Source of the DNA: Verrucomicrobiota bacterium
GTDB taxonomy: Bacteria > Verrucomicrobiota > Verrucomicrobiia > Opitutales > Opitutaceae
Direction of reading: 5' to 3'
Length of the DNA: 60,368 nucleotides
Assembly (NCBI GenBank): GCA_023443455.1
Contig: JAEZUE010000025.1
Span: 1-60,368 of the forward strand
The notes under the pieces were generated by a model. It had not been told where the DNA came from. It worked only from the letters and a program-made list of their open reading frames with translations, and made no database searches. Both the position numbers and the translations under genes were made by a program. Shown piece after piece: positions 19,675 through 28,342 of the stretch; position 1 is the first letter of the stretch; each line of letters begins with the position of its first letter.

Positions 19675-22242
19675 ATGGTCCGAACCCTCCTCCTCGCCTC
19701 CCTCCTCGCCGCTGCGCTCCCCATGGCCTCCGCGCTTCCCCCCACGCCTCCGTCGCAACTCGCCCTCAACGACCTCGAGTACCTCGAGATGCCGGGCCTC
19801 AACGTCATGCTCGCGCACGACTACTACCCGGAGGGGCACCAGGGCGGCGTGGGCTTCATCCTCAACGGCCGCCGCCTGGCGACCAACGGCGACATCCGCC
19901 TCGACCGCACGCCCGGCCAGTGGCAGCCCACGCCGGTCGTCGGCAAGCGTGTGGTCGACCGCGCCACCGGCGAGGTGAGCGTGCACTGTGCCTTCCCCGA
20001 CGACTCGAAGAACCGCAAGGGCTTCAACCCGATCGAGTATCCGGATCTCGAGTTCGGCTACACCGTGCGCATCCGGCCCGAGGGCGCCGCCTTCCGCATC
20101 GTCGTCGACCTCGATGCCCCGCTGCCCGCCGAGTGGATCGGCAAAGTCGGCTTCAACCTCGAGCTCTTCCCCGGCCTGCTCTTCGGCCGCAGCTTCGCGA
20201 CGGAAAACGGCGACGGCCTCTTCCCGCTCCAGGCCAACGGCCCCGGCGTGATCGACGCCGCGGGCGAGTACCGGCAGCAGGCCCTCGCGACCGGGCGCAC
20301 GCTCACCATCGCGGGCGAGTCCGACGAGCTGCGCACCACGATCGAGGACTCCCTCGGCGGCGGGCTCGAGCTGGTCGACGGCCGCGCGCAGCACAGCAAT
20401 GGCTGGTTCGTCGTGCGCTCGCTCATCGCCTCCGGCGCGACGAAGCGCGCGGTCGACTGGCTGGTCTCGCCGCATGCGATCCCGGGCTGGAAGGCCGAGC
20501 CGGTGCTCCAGCTTTCGCAGGTCGGCTACCATCCGGAGCAGCCGAAGTGGGCGATCGTCGAACTCGACCCGCGCGACACCGCGCGCGCCCCGCTGACCGT
20601 CTCACGCCTCGGCCTCGACGGAAAGCTGGAGACCGCGCTCGAGTCCGTCGCCGACGAGTGGGGACGGTTCCTGCGCTCCGACTACCTGCGGCTCGATTTC
20701 AGCGCGGTGACCAAGCCCGGCCTGTACGTCGTGAGCTACGGGGCGAAGCGCTCGAATCCCTTCCGCATCGCGGCCGACGTGTACGGCCGCCACGTGTGGC
20801 AGCCCACGCTCGAGTATTTCCTGCCGATCCAGATGTGCCACATGCGCATCAACGACCGCTACCGCGTGTGGCACGGCGCGTGCCACCTCGACGACGCCCG
20901 CATGGCGCCGGTCGGCTTCACGCATTTCGACGGCTACGCGCAGGGCCCGTCGACGTTGTGCAAGTACCAGCCCGGTGAACACGTGCCCGGGCTCGACCGC
21001 GGCGGCTGGCACGATGCCGGCGACGACGACCTGCGCATCGAGTCGCAGGCCGGCACCGTGCACGGGCTCGCGCTGGCGTATGAGGAGTTCCGTGTCGACT
21101 ACGACGGCACCACGATCGACCAGGCGAACCGCGTGGTCGAGATCCAGCGGCCCGACGGCAAACCCGACCTGCTCCAGCAGATCGAGCACGGCCTGCTCAC
21201 CGTGCTCGGCGGCCATCGCAGCCTGGGGCGTTTCTACCGCGGCATCATCGTGCCGACCAAGCGCCAGTACGTGCACCTCGGCGAGTTCTCGATGCAGACC
21301 GACAACCGCGACTTCGATCCCGCCCAGCCCGGCGCCGCCGCGCTGCCGATCGACGGCGGCGTGGCCGGCTCGGCCGACGACCGCTGGGTCTTCACCGAGG
21401 ACAATCCGCTGCGCGACCTGCAGACGGCCGCCGCACTCGCCGCCGCCGCCCGGGTGCTGCCCGGCTACGACGACGCGCTGGCGGCCGAGTGTCGCGAAGT
21501 GGCGGAGACGGTGTGGCGCACGGTCGACGAGTCGAAGGCGGAGCTGCCCGCGTGGATGCGCGGTCAGCCGGGCCCGCGCGTCGGGCTGGCGGTGGAGCTG
21601 CTGCTGGCGACCGGGGACCGCGTGTACGCCGACTACCTGCTGGCGCAGCGCGCCGCGATCTGCGCGAACCTGCGCGGCGACAAGGAGCACCCGCGGCGTC
21701 CGCGCTCGGCGTGGGTGGTGTGCCGGGCGCTCGGCGCGGTGGGCGACGAGTCGTTCACCGCCGAGGTGACCGCGGCGGCGCGCGAGTACCGTGCGCACAT
21801 CGCGGCGGTGGAGCACAACACGCCGTATGGCGTGCCCTACGAGCCCGACATCTGGGGCGCGGGCTGGCAGATCCAGCATTTCGGTTTCGAGCAGTACTAC
21901 CTGCACCGCGCGTTTCCGGAGATCTTCCCGCGCGACTCGGTGCTGCACGCGCTCGACTTCATCCTCGGCTGTCACCCGGGGGCAAATACGGCGTCGTTCG
22001 TCTCGGGCGTGGGGTCGCGTTCGGTCACGGCCGGCTACGGCTTCAATCGCGCGGACTGGTCGCACATCCCCGGCGGCAGCGTGTCGGGCACGGCGCTGAT
22101 CCGGCCCGATTTCCCCGAGCTGCTGGAGTGGCCGTTCCTCTGGCAGCAGACCGAGTACGTGCTCGGCGGCGGCACCACCGACTATCTCTTCCTTGTCTTG
22201 GCGGCCGATTCCCTGCTGAACGGACGATTTCCCAAGCCATGA
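19675..22242 (+). CDS. Glycoside hydrolase family 9 (endoglucanase-type), secreted
   Basis: 855 residues. Signal peptide at 1-21 (MVRTLLLASLLAAALPMASA). Residues ~25-265 are a beta-rich domain that I do not recognise from GH9 enzymes. The Ig-like CelD_N module covers about 275-365 (LQLSQVGYHPEQPKWAIVEL) and the GH9 (alpha/alpha)6 barrel about 370-850. Catalytic features: D447 and D450 in GGWHDAGDDDLR (base/nucleophile-holding pair) and probable acid E827 in WQQTEYVLGGG. The family cleaves beta-1,4-glucans by inversion. The stop TGA overlaps the next ATG (ATGA at 22239), so the two are translationally coupled. Confidence 0.9.
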   Translation: MVRTLLLASLLAAALPMASALPPTPPSQLALNDLEYLEMPGLNVMLAHDYYPEGHQGGVGFILNGRRLATNGDIRLDRTPGQWQPTPVVGKRVVDRATGEVSVHCAFPDDSKNRKGFNPIEYPDLEFGYTVRIRPEGAAFRIVVDLDAPLPAEWIGKVGFNLELFPGLLFGRSFATENGDGLFPLQANGPGVIDAAGEYRQQALATGRTLTIAGESDELRTTIEDSLGGGLELVDGRAQHSNGWFVVRSLIASGATKRAVDWLVSPHAIPGWKAEPVLQLSQVGYHPEQPKWAIVELDPRDTARAPLTVSRLGLDGKLETALESVADEWGRFLRSDYLRLDFSAVTKPGLYVVSYGAKRSNPFRIAADVYGRHVWQPTLEYFLPIQMCHMRINDRYRVWHGACHLDDARMAPVGFTHFDGYAQGPSTLCKYQPGEHVPGLDRGGWHDAGDDDLRIESQAGTVHGLALAYEEFRVDYDGTTIDQANRVVEIQRPDGKPDLLQQIEHGLLTVLGGHRSLGRFYRGIIVPTKRQYVHLGEFSMQTDNRDFDPAQPGAAALPIDGGVAGSADDRWVFTEDNPLRDLQTAAALAAAARVLPGYDDALAAECREVAETVWRTVDESKAELPAWMRGQPGPRVGLAVELLLATGDRVYADYLLAQRAAICANLRGDKEHPRRPRSAWVVCRALGAVGDESFTAEVTAAAREYRAHIAAVEHNTPYGVPYEPDIWGAGWQIQHFGFEQYYLHRAFPEIFPRDSVLHALDFILGCHPGANTASFVSGVGSRSVTAGYGFNRADWSHIPGGSVSGTALIRPDFPELLEWPFLWQQTEYVLGGGTTDYLFLVLAADSLLNGRFPKP

Positions 22243-23159
22243 AAGCCCACCTCGCCGCCCTCGGTTGTCTCGCCTTCGCCACCTGCCTCGCGCACGTGGC
22301 CACGGTTCGCGCGGAGTCGCCTGCGGCGGCGACGTGGCAGGCCGTGAGCTGGCGCGGGGAGCGTGCGTATGAGCTCGTCGCCGGCCGTTGGCGCGCGATC
22401 GTGTCGGTCGAGCGCGGCCGGCTGGTGCATTTCGGGCCGGCAGGCGCGGGTGCGGCGAACCTGTTGTTCGAGAGCGCATCGCGCGAGGATCCGTTCAGTT
22501 GGGGCGGCCACCGCGTGTGGCTCGGGCCGCAAGCGCTCTGGGGCTGGCCGCCGCCCGATGCGTGGGATCGTGCCGCGGCCGAGCGGGTGACGCTCGTCGA
22601 CGGTCGCCTGGAGTTGCTCATGCCGGATGCCGGCGACGGCTACCCGCGCCTGACCCGCATCTACGAGGCGGCCGGCGATCGGCTGGCCTGCCGCGTGGCC
22701 GTGTCGGGCGGCACGCGATCCGTGCAGGTGATGCAGATCCTGCAGATGCCTCCGACCACGACGGCGGAGCTGCGGCCGGTGGCGACGGCGAAATGGCCGC
22801 GCGGGTATTTCCGGGTCGGCGGCGAGATGGGGCCGGTCGAGCAGCCCGATCTGCCGTTGCCGGAAGGGCTCACCGAACTCGAGGGCGGCACGGTGCGCAT
22901 GGCCTATTTCGGGCGTTCGGAGAAGTTGGCCTTTGCCCCGCAGACCATTCTGGCGGACACGCCGGAGGGGGCGTTGCGGCTGGAGTTTGGCGAGTGCCGG
23001 GGGCTGGCCGCGGCGGTGCCGGACGACGGGTATTTCACCCAGGTCTATGTGGGCCATCCCGGGGCGCCGGTGGTCGAGATCGAGCAACTCTCGCCGCGAT
23101 GGGTGCCCGGGGTGGACGCCGAGTTCTCGATGTACGTTGATTTGACCGGCGGGGACTGA
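22239..23159 (+). CDS. Secreted protein of unknown function coupled to GH9 (DUF4380-like)
   Basis: 306 residues with a signal peptide (LAALGCLAFATCLAHVATVRA). The mature part is beta-rich. A stretch with GRLVHFGPAGAGAANLLFE, then GGHRVWLGPQALWGWPPPDA, resembles DUF4380 proteins, which have a galactose-mutarotase-like fold; this assignment rests on memory of the pattern only. The start ATG overlaps the GH9 stop, so both are made from one message. A role in recognising or processing the sugar released by GH9 is an inference. Confidence 0.7.
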   Translation: MKAHLAALGCLAFATCLAHVATVRAESPAAATWQAVSWRGERAYELVAGRWRAIVSVERGRLVHFGPAGAGAANLLFESASREDPFSWGGHRVWLGPQALWGWPPPDAWDRAAAERVTLVDGRLELLMPDAGDGYPRLTRIYEAAGDRLACRVAVSGGTRSVQVMQILQMPPTTTAELRPVATAKWPRGYFRVGGEMGPVEQPDLPLPEGLTELEGGTVRMAYFGRSEKLAFAPQTILADTPEGALRLEFGECRGLAAAVPDDGYFTQVYVGHPGAPVVEIEQLSPRWVPGVDAEFSMYVDLTGGD

Positions 23160-23204
23160 TTCGGGAGTTGCCCGGGGTGGGGGAGCTGTCACTAGAAAGC
23201 GGGC

Positions 23205-23888
23205 ATGGCCTATGCCATCAGCCCTGAATACCGGGCCCGGACGACGCCGACGGGGAGAGCTCCGCTGGCGAAATTGGTCGGGCGGATCGTGGAGTGGGAT
23301 CGCGGCCGCGGCCGCGGTTTCATCGTCTTCGAGAAGCATCGTATCCCGATGCAGCGAGACGATTTCGTGGCGCACCACAAACGGCCCGAGGTGGGCGACC
23401 ACATCGATTTCGTCCTCGGCCGCGACGAGGAGGGGCGGCTGCACGCCCTGCAGGTCGAGCATCACAACGACGGCGGGCGTATCCGTTTCTGGAATCTGCT
23501 CGTGCTCGCGCCGTTCCTGGCCGCGCCGGGCTACGCGTTGTGGAAGCTGAGCCAGGGGATCGACTGGAAGTGGGTCGCCGGCTCGGTCGTGGCGATGTCG
23601 ATCATCGGCTTCATGGTCTACTGGCTCGACAAGCTGCGCGCCCGTCACGGCCAATGGCGCGTGGCGGAGACGACGCTGCACCTGATCGCGTTGCTTGGCG
23701 GCTGGCCCGGGGCGTACCTCGCGCAACGCCATTTTCACCACAAGACGAGCAAGCTGCGTTTCCAACTCCTCTTCTGGTTGATCGTCACCCTGCACCAGTT
23801 CGTCGCGGTCGACTACCTGCGCGACTGGACGGTGATGCGCGAGCTCAACGCCGACTTCATGCGCGTGACGATGAGTTCGGGAAAGTGA
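23205..23888 (+). CDS. Cold-shock domain fused to DUF1294 membrane protein
   Basis: 227 residues. Residues ~22-85 form a cold-shock-like OB fold (GRIVEWDRGRGRGFIVFE resembles the RNP1 region). Residues ~92-215 hold about four hydrophobic segments with the DUF1294 pattern MVYWLDKLRA and LIALLGGWPGAYLAQRHFHH. This fusion is widespread in bacteria and its role is not established. Nucleic-acid binding at the membrane is the simple reading. Confidence 0.88.
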   Translation: MAYAISPEYRARTTPTGRAPLAKLVGRIVEWDRGRGRGFIVFEKHRIPMQRDDFVAHHKRPEVGDHIDFVLGRDEEGRLHALQVEHHNDGGRIRFWNLLVLAPFLAAPGYALWKLSQGIDWKWVAGSVVAMSIIGFMVYWLDKLRARHGQWRVAETTLHLIALLGGWPGAYLAQRHFHHKTSKLRFQLLFWLIVTLHQFVAVDYLRDWTVMRELNADFMRVTMSSGK

Positions 23889-23895
23889 GGGCGTA

Positions 23896-23931
23896 ACTCG
23901 GAACCGGGAAACGGAGATCGGAAAGCGGAAA
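23896..23931 (+). repeat. Degenerate heptanucleotide array (NNNCGGA)
   Basis: CGG/GGG trinucleotides recur every 7 bases (one step is 6) through AACTCGGAACCGGGAAACGG and on to about 23931. It is non-coding and begins just after the DUF1294 gene. It resembles the CGAG heptads at 28206 and 50144. Confidence 0.6.
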
Positions 23932-23973
23932 GGGCGGCGAACGATGGGATGGCTGCGTCGCGCAACGGCGCCT

Positions 23974-24064
23974 GTAGTAGGGGCGTCGCTTGCGACGCCT
24001 GTTGGGCAGCGATCATCCCTGGTGTCGGCGAAAAACGAAGGGCGCCGCAAGCGGCGCCCCTACG
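23974..24064. repeat. Inverted REP pair, GTAGGGGCGTCGC family
   Basis: The left arm GTAGGGGCGTCGCTTGCGAC begins near 23977. The right arm AGGGCGCCGCAAGCGGCGCC ends in CCTAC at about 24063. The heads (GTAGGGGCG) are conserved while the stem sequences of the two arms differ. It lies 28 bp downstream of the nucleoside transporter stop codon, between convergent genes, and could also act as a bidirectional RNA hairpin. Confidence 0.75.
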
Positions 24065-24091
24065 GTTTAGCGGAATGAAACGGTGGACTCG

Positions 24092-25450
24092 TTACGGCAG
24101 CAGCACGCCGGCGACGGCGGCGTTGAGCAGGGTGGCGACGAAGCCGACGAAGAGCGCATGCACGCCGAGGCGGGCGAGGTCGTGGCGGCGTTCGGGGGCG
24201 ATCGCGCCGATGCCGCCGAGCAGGATGCCGATCGAGGCGAAGTTGGCGAAACCGGTGAGCGCGAAGGCGGCGAGTTTGAACGAGCGCGGCGTCATGTAGC
24301 CGCCGGTGTCGAGCCAGGTCTTCATGTCGAGGAAGGCGCAGAGCTCGTTCATCGCCAGCTTGGTGCCGAGCAGGCTGCCGACCTTCGACATGTCGGCCGG
24401 GTCGACGCCCATCAGGAAGGCGGCGGGCGAGAACACCCAGCCGAAGACACGTTGGAGCGAGAGCTCGGGGTTGATCAGGGCGAGGCCGGCGTCGGCCATG
24501 GCGACGAAGGCGATGAAGACGATGAGCATGGCGCCGACGTTGAGCGCGAGCTTGAGGCCGTCGGTCGTGCCGGAGGTGATGGCGTCGATGCCGTTGACGT
24601 GGGGCGATTTCTCGACCGCGGTGCGGGTGGTGCCGGCGGTCTCCGCCTGGGCGGTCTCGGGCAGGTAGAGCTTCGCGAGGTAGAGGCTGCAGGGGCAGGC
24701 CATGATCGAGGTCGTGAGCACGGCCACCGGGTCCGCGCCGTAGCCGATGTACACGACCATCATGCCGCCGGAGATGGTGGCGAGTCCGCTGACCATCAGG
24801 GCGAAGAGCTCGGACTGCGTCATGCGCGGCACATACGGTTTCACGATCAGGGGCGCCTCGGTCTGGCCCATGAAGGCGTTGGCGGCCACGGTGAGCGTCT
24901 CGGCGCCGCTGGTACGCATGAGGTGGACCATGACCAGGGCCATCAGCCGCACGATGCGCTGGAGCACGCCGTAGTGGTAGAGCATCGTGAAGAACGCCGA
25001 GACGAAGAGGATCGGCGGCAGGGCCTTGAAGGCGAACATGAACAGGAAGCCCTTGCCCGGGTTGAGCGCGAGGTCGCCGGGGCGTGCGAGGTTGCCGAAG
25101 ACGAACTCGGCGCCCTTGTCGGAGAACTCCATGAAGCTCACGACGATGGTCTTCGCGCCGTTGAAGGCGTCGTTGACGAACGGCACCTTCAACACGAGCA
25201 GCGCGAGCGCGACCTGCAGCACGATGCCCCAGCCGATCGTGCGCCAGTTGACCGCGCGCAGGTTGCGCGAGCCCGAGGCGACCAGACCGATGAAGCAGAA
25301 CACGCCGGCGGCGGCCTGGCCGCGGAGGCCGATCAGGTCGCGCAGCAGGTAGGCGGCTCCGCCGATGGCGAGGATCGAGGCGAGGATGGCGAGCCGCCAG
25401 AGCCAGGGGGTGGTGGGGGACGGGGCGGGGGAGGCGGGGGTGTTGGGCAT
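24092..25450 (-). CDS. Concentrative nucleoside transporter (CNT family)
   Basis: 452 residues with about ten hydrophobic segments. The signature NAFMGQTEAPLIVKPY near the middle, followed by MVSGLATISGGMMVVYIGYG, is diagnostic of cation-coupled CNT proteins (NupC-like). A second conserved region lies at about 355-440 (LLGTKLAMNELCAF, then LTGFANFASIGILLGG). It is slightly longer than E. coli NupC (400) because of an N-terminal leader. It imports nucleosides across the inner membrane and would supply deoxyribose phosphate for DeoC at 32879 after phosphorolysis. The start at 25450 gives a first helix at once; the open frame upstream is a shadow of the SGNH gene. Confidence 0.93.
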   Translation of the reverse strand: MPNTPASPAPSPTTPWLWRLAILASILAIGGAAYLLRDLIGLRGQAAAGVFCFIGLVASGSRNLRAVNWRTIGWGIVLQVALALLVLKVPFVNDAFNGAKTIVVSFMEFSDKGAEFVFGNLARPGDLALNPGKGFLFMFAFKALPPILFVSAFFTMLYHYGVLQRIVRLMALVMVHLMRTSGAETLTVAANAFMGQTEAPLIVKPYVPRMTQSELFALMVSGLATISGGMMVVYIGYGADPVAVLTTSIMACPCSLYLAKLYLPETAQAETAGTTRTAVEKSPHVNGIDAITSGTTDGLKLALNVGAMLIVFIAFVAMADAGLALINPELSLQRVFGWVFSPAAFLMGVDPADMSKVGSLLGTKLAMNELCAFLDMKTWLDTGGYMTPRSFKLAAFALTGFANFASIGILLGGIGAIAPERRHDLARLGVHALFVGFVATLLNAAVAGVLLP

Positions 25451-25561
25451 GCGCGGTGTGCCCGAGCAGAAGCAGGCGGGATGCCCGAGTGAAGCGCAAA
25501 GCGCGCGGCGGGCGTTCTTGGTTCGCGTGGAGCCCGTCGGGTTGCCTAGCCTGCGCGCCTC

Positions 25562-26947
25562 ATGAGACTCCGCCCCTCGCTGTTTTTTCGTCCGGTCCTC
25601 GTTGCCCTGGTCGCGGTGCTGGCAAGTTCCGCCTTCGCCGAACCGATCCGTTTCGCCTGCGTGGGCGACAGCATCACCGCCGGCTACGCGCTCAAGGACC
25701 CTGCGCGCGACGCCTATCCCGCCCAGCTTGCCCGCCTGCTCGGCGACGGCCATGAGGTGCGCAACTTCGGCGTGAGCGCGGCCACGTTGATGGATGCGGG
25801 CAACTACCCCTATCGCCAGCGCGAGGCGCACGGCGAGGCGCTGGTGTGGAAGCCCGACGTCGTGGTGATCGCGCTCGGGACCAACGACACCAAGGTCGAC
25901 AACATCCCCGTGCATCCCGACGACTTTGCGGCGAGCTACCACGGCCTGCTCGCGCGTTTCCGCGAGGCGAACCCGGACGTGAAGTTTTTCCTCTGCCTGC
26001 CGCCGCCGGCATTCCCGGCCGCGATGGGCATCGCCGAGGATGTGCTCGTGGCCGAGATCCTGCCGCGTATCCGCGCTGTGGCGGCGGCGGAGAAGCTGCC
26101 GCTGATCGACCTGCATTCGCCCCTGGCCGACGCCGGCGCGCTCTTCCCCGACAAGATCCATCCGAACGTCGAGGGCGCCGGCCGCATCGCGCAGATCGTG
26201 TACGGCGAGTACCGGTTCGCCACCCAGCCCGCCGCGCAGTCGCTCGATCCCGCGGTGAACACCGCGATCGTGCCCGTGCCGCGCCTCGAGGTCGATTCCT
26301 ACAACTGGTGGACGCGCCACGCGCAGGCGCTGATGCTCGGTGCGAAGCTCGATCCGCAGGTGGTGCTGCTCGGCGACTCGATCACGCATTTCTGGGCGGG
26401 CGCGCCGGCGGCGAACAACGTCAACGGCCCGCAGGCGTGGGCGGCGACGTTCGGTTCGCGGCGCGTGCTCAATCTCGGCTTCGGCTGGGACCGCACGCAG
26501 AACGTGCTCTGGCGCCTCGACCACGGCCAGTTCGCCGGGCTGCACCCGCAGCTCGTGGTGCTCAACATCGGCACCAACAACCTTTCCGGGACCGAGCACT
26601 CCCGCGTGAACACGCCCGAGGAGATCGCCGCCGGCGTCGCCGCGATCCGCGAGCGCCTGCGTGTTCTAAGTCCGGAGACGCACGTGCTCGTGATGGGTGT
26701 GCTCCCCCGCGGCCATGCCCCGACCGACGGTTGGCGCGCGCCGATCAAGGCGCTCAACGCGCTCCTCGCGCAGCAGTTCGCCGGCTCCGCCGACACGACG
26801 TTCCTCGATCTCTGGAGCCGTTTCCTCGACGCCGAGGAGCGCATGCCGCACGAGCTCATGCCCGACGGCACGCACCCCTCCGACGCCGGCTACGCGATCT
26901 GGGGCCGGGCGATCGTCGAGAGCGGCCTGCTGCCGGCTGCGCCGTGA
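25562..26947 (+). CDS. Secreted double-domain SGNH/GDSL hydrolase
   Basis: 461 residues with signal peptide 1-26. There are two complete SGNH domains in tandem. Domain 1 (~28-220) has S37 in VGDSITAGY, block III GTND and the D197/H200 pair in DKIHPN. Domain 2 (~245-460) has S273 in LGDSITHFW, GTNN, and D435/H438 in DGTHPSD. Both keep all catalytic residues. The domains are only distantly alike, so this is a fusion of two family branches and not a fresh duplication. Members remove acetyl or acyl groups from carbohydrates, which fits the glycoside hydrolase setting. It is divergent from the CNT gene across 111 bp. Confidence 0.9.
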   Translation: MRLRPSLFFRPVLVALVAVLASSAFAEPIRFACVGDSITAGYALKDPARDAYPAQLARLLGDGHEVRNFGVSAATLMDAGNYPYRQREAHGEALVWKPDVVVIALGTNDTKVDNIPVHPDDFAASYHGLLARFREANPDVKFFLCLPPPAFPAAMGIAEDVLVAEILPRIRAVAAAEKLPLIDLHSPLADAGALFPDKIHPNVEGAGRIAQIVYGEYRFATQPAAQSLDPAVNTAIVPVPRLEVDSYNWWTRHAQALMLGAKLDPQVVLLGDSITHFWAGAPAANNVNGPQAWAATFGSRRVLNLGFGWDRTQNVLWRLDHGQFAGLHPQLVVLNIGTNNLSGTEHSRVNTPEEIAAGVAAIRERLRVLSPETHVLVMGVLPRGHAPTDGWRAPIKALNALLAQQFAGSADTTFLDLWSRFLDAEERMPHELMPDGTHPSDAGYAIWGRAIVESGLLPAAP

Positions 26948-27132
26948 ACGTGGGTGCGGCGGTCTCCGCGGGCGGAGGTTGTCCTGGATTTCCCGTGTCG
27001 ACCGGGCCGGCGGGGGCCGGTGCCTTCTTCCGATGGTGGTCGAGGCGCGGCCGCGACCCGGTGCCCGTTGCGCATCCGGGTGGGATTTCCCGGGTCCGCC
27101 CGCCAAGCCGGAAAGCAGTCGTGTTGTTTCCG

Positions 27133-27825
27133 TTACAAGAAGAGCGCCGGCAGTTCCTCGAGGGTGCGTAGATGGAGAACGCGGGGATCCGCCGGCGCGG
27201 GATGCCTGCGGTCGAGCCAGGCGGAGTGCCAGCCCGCACCGAGCGCCCCGGCGACGTCGTGTTCCCAACTGTCGCCCACGTGCAGGATTTCCTGCGGGGC
27301 GAAGCCGAGTGCGGCGGCGGCATGGGCGAAGACCTCCGGGGCGGGTTTTTCCGCCCCGAGTTCGGATGAGATGAAGACGTGGTCGAGCCATCGCCCCCAG
27401 CCCAGGCCGTCGATCACGCGATGCAGTCGCGCATCCCAGTTGGAGAGCATCGCGAGTTTCAATCCGCGGTCGCGCAGCGGTGCCAGCAAAGCCGGTACAT
27501 CGGTGCGTGGGCGCCAGCGCCGGTGGTCCGCGAAGGCGTCCCAGAGCGCCGGGAAGAGGGCGTCCATCGTGGCGTCGTCGGCCCATGGGGAGAAGACGTC
27601 GCCGGTGAGTTTGCGCCAGAAGGCCTTTTCGCCCGCCTCGTCGGTGCGCGTGTGCGAGCGGCCGGCCTTGAACGCCGTGCGGAAACGATCCTGCAGCGCG
27701 GTGCCGTCGACCGCCAAGCCATTGGCTCCGGCCACCTCCGCGTAGACGGCGCCGACCGAAGGGTAGGGGTCGACGAGGGTGCCGGTGGCATCGAAGGTGA
27801 TCGCGCGAACAGTCGAGAAATTCAC
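27133..27825 (-). CDS. HAD-superfamily hydrolase, REG-2/HDHD3-like
   Basis: 230 residues from GTG at 27825; the ATG a few bases upstream is out of frame, and the longer open frame is low-complexity. Motif I reads FDATGTLV: nucleophile D12 is present, but the usual second Asp (DxDxT) is Thr14. Motif II is MLSNWD, motif III K in LGAEKPAPEVF and motif IV HVGDSWEHDVAGA. The cap and overall order match the eukaryotic-type HDHD3 family. Loss of the general acid/base Asp may mean weak or altered phosphatase activity. A 40-bp palindrome lies 73 bp upstream of the start. Confidence 0.85.
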   Translation of the reverse strand: MNFSTVRAITFDATGTLVDPYPSVGAVYAEVAGANGLAVDGTALQDRFRTAFKAGRSHTRTDEAGEKAFWRKLTGDVFSPWADDATMDALFPALWDAFADHRRWRPRTDVPALLAPLRDRGLKLAMLSNWDARLHRVIDGLGWGRWLDHVFISSELGAEKPAPEVFAHAAAALGFAPQEILHVGDSWEHDVAGALGAGWHSAWLDRRHPAPADPRVLHLRTLEELPALFL

Positions 27826-27897
27826 GCCGGGCAGCTCATGGAGATCCCTCCCACGGGGCAAGGTCGCGAAGTCGCCGGAGCGTCCGGTTGCCCGATC

Positions 27898-27937
27898 CCG
27901 ACCGTTTACGTTCACGGCCGTGAACGTAAACGGTCGG
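27898..27937. promoter_or_regulatory. 40-bp perfect palindrome
   Basis: The half-site CCGACCGTTTACGTTCACGG is followed directly by its exact reverse complement, with no spacer and no mismatch; the bases beyond do not pair. It sits 73 bp upstream of the HAD gene start. There is no T-run on either side, so it is not a standard terminator. It could be an operator, a cruciform-forming site or a remnant of a small palindromic mobile element. Confidence 0.75.
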
Positions 27938-28205
27938 AGCGGGTGACACGGCTGGGGGAGCGGGAGGCTCTTTGACCCGATTCTCTTCGGCCTCGAAGCC
28001 GCAGGCCAAAGCGGGCGCAGCGTCAGGGGGGGGCGGAAGGAGAGCGTGGGGAGGTGCTTGGTCGAGCGACGCAGCGAGGCGGGATGTTCAACCGGGGGGG
28101 GCGACCGTGCTCTGAAGCACTGCCTCGCCGGAATCCTTGTGCTCTTGTGCCTTGCACCGGTGCCCGCTGCCGAACGGCGGAGTTTGGGCTGGGGCGTGAT
28201 GATGC

Positions 28206-28233
28206 TGTCGAGCGGCGAGGGTCGAGGGACGAG
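28206..28233 (+). repeat. Four heptads NNNCGAG
   Basis: The units are TGTCGAG, CGGCGAG, GGTCGAG and GGACGAG in perfect 7-base register. It is the left half of an inverted pair with 28298-28325. Confidence 0.7.
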
Positions 28234-28297
28234 CACCAAACCATCGGTGGCGAGTTTCCAGCACGAGTGCTTCGCTCGCTCTCCTCAGTGATCGGCC

Positions 28298-28325
28298 CTC
28301 GACGCTCGTCACTCGACACTCGACC
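28298..28325 (-). repeat. Four heptads CTCGNNN, inverted partner of 28206-28233
   Basis: The units are CTCGACG, CTCGTCA, CTCGACA and CTCGACC in perfect register. Read on the minus strand they give NNNCGAG, the same consensus as at 28206 and 50144. The two arrays face each other across 64 bp. Confidence 0.7.
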
Positions 28326-28342
28326 GAATGCTTACGGTTGGG

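Larger units (their letters stand above)
27826..28342. other. 517-bp gap between the HAD gene and the six-copy repeat array
   Basis: It holds the 40-bp palindrome (27898-27937) and an inverted pair of heptad arrays (28206-28233 and 28298-28325). No gene is recognisable. The long frames on both strands that cross it are Arg/Pro-rich and continue into the repeat array, so I regard them as spurious. Confidence 0.6.
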
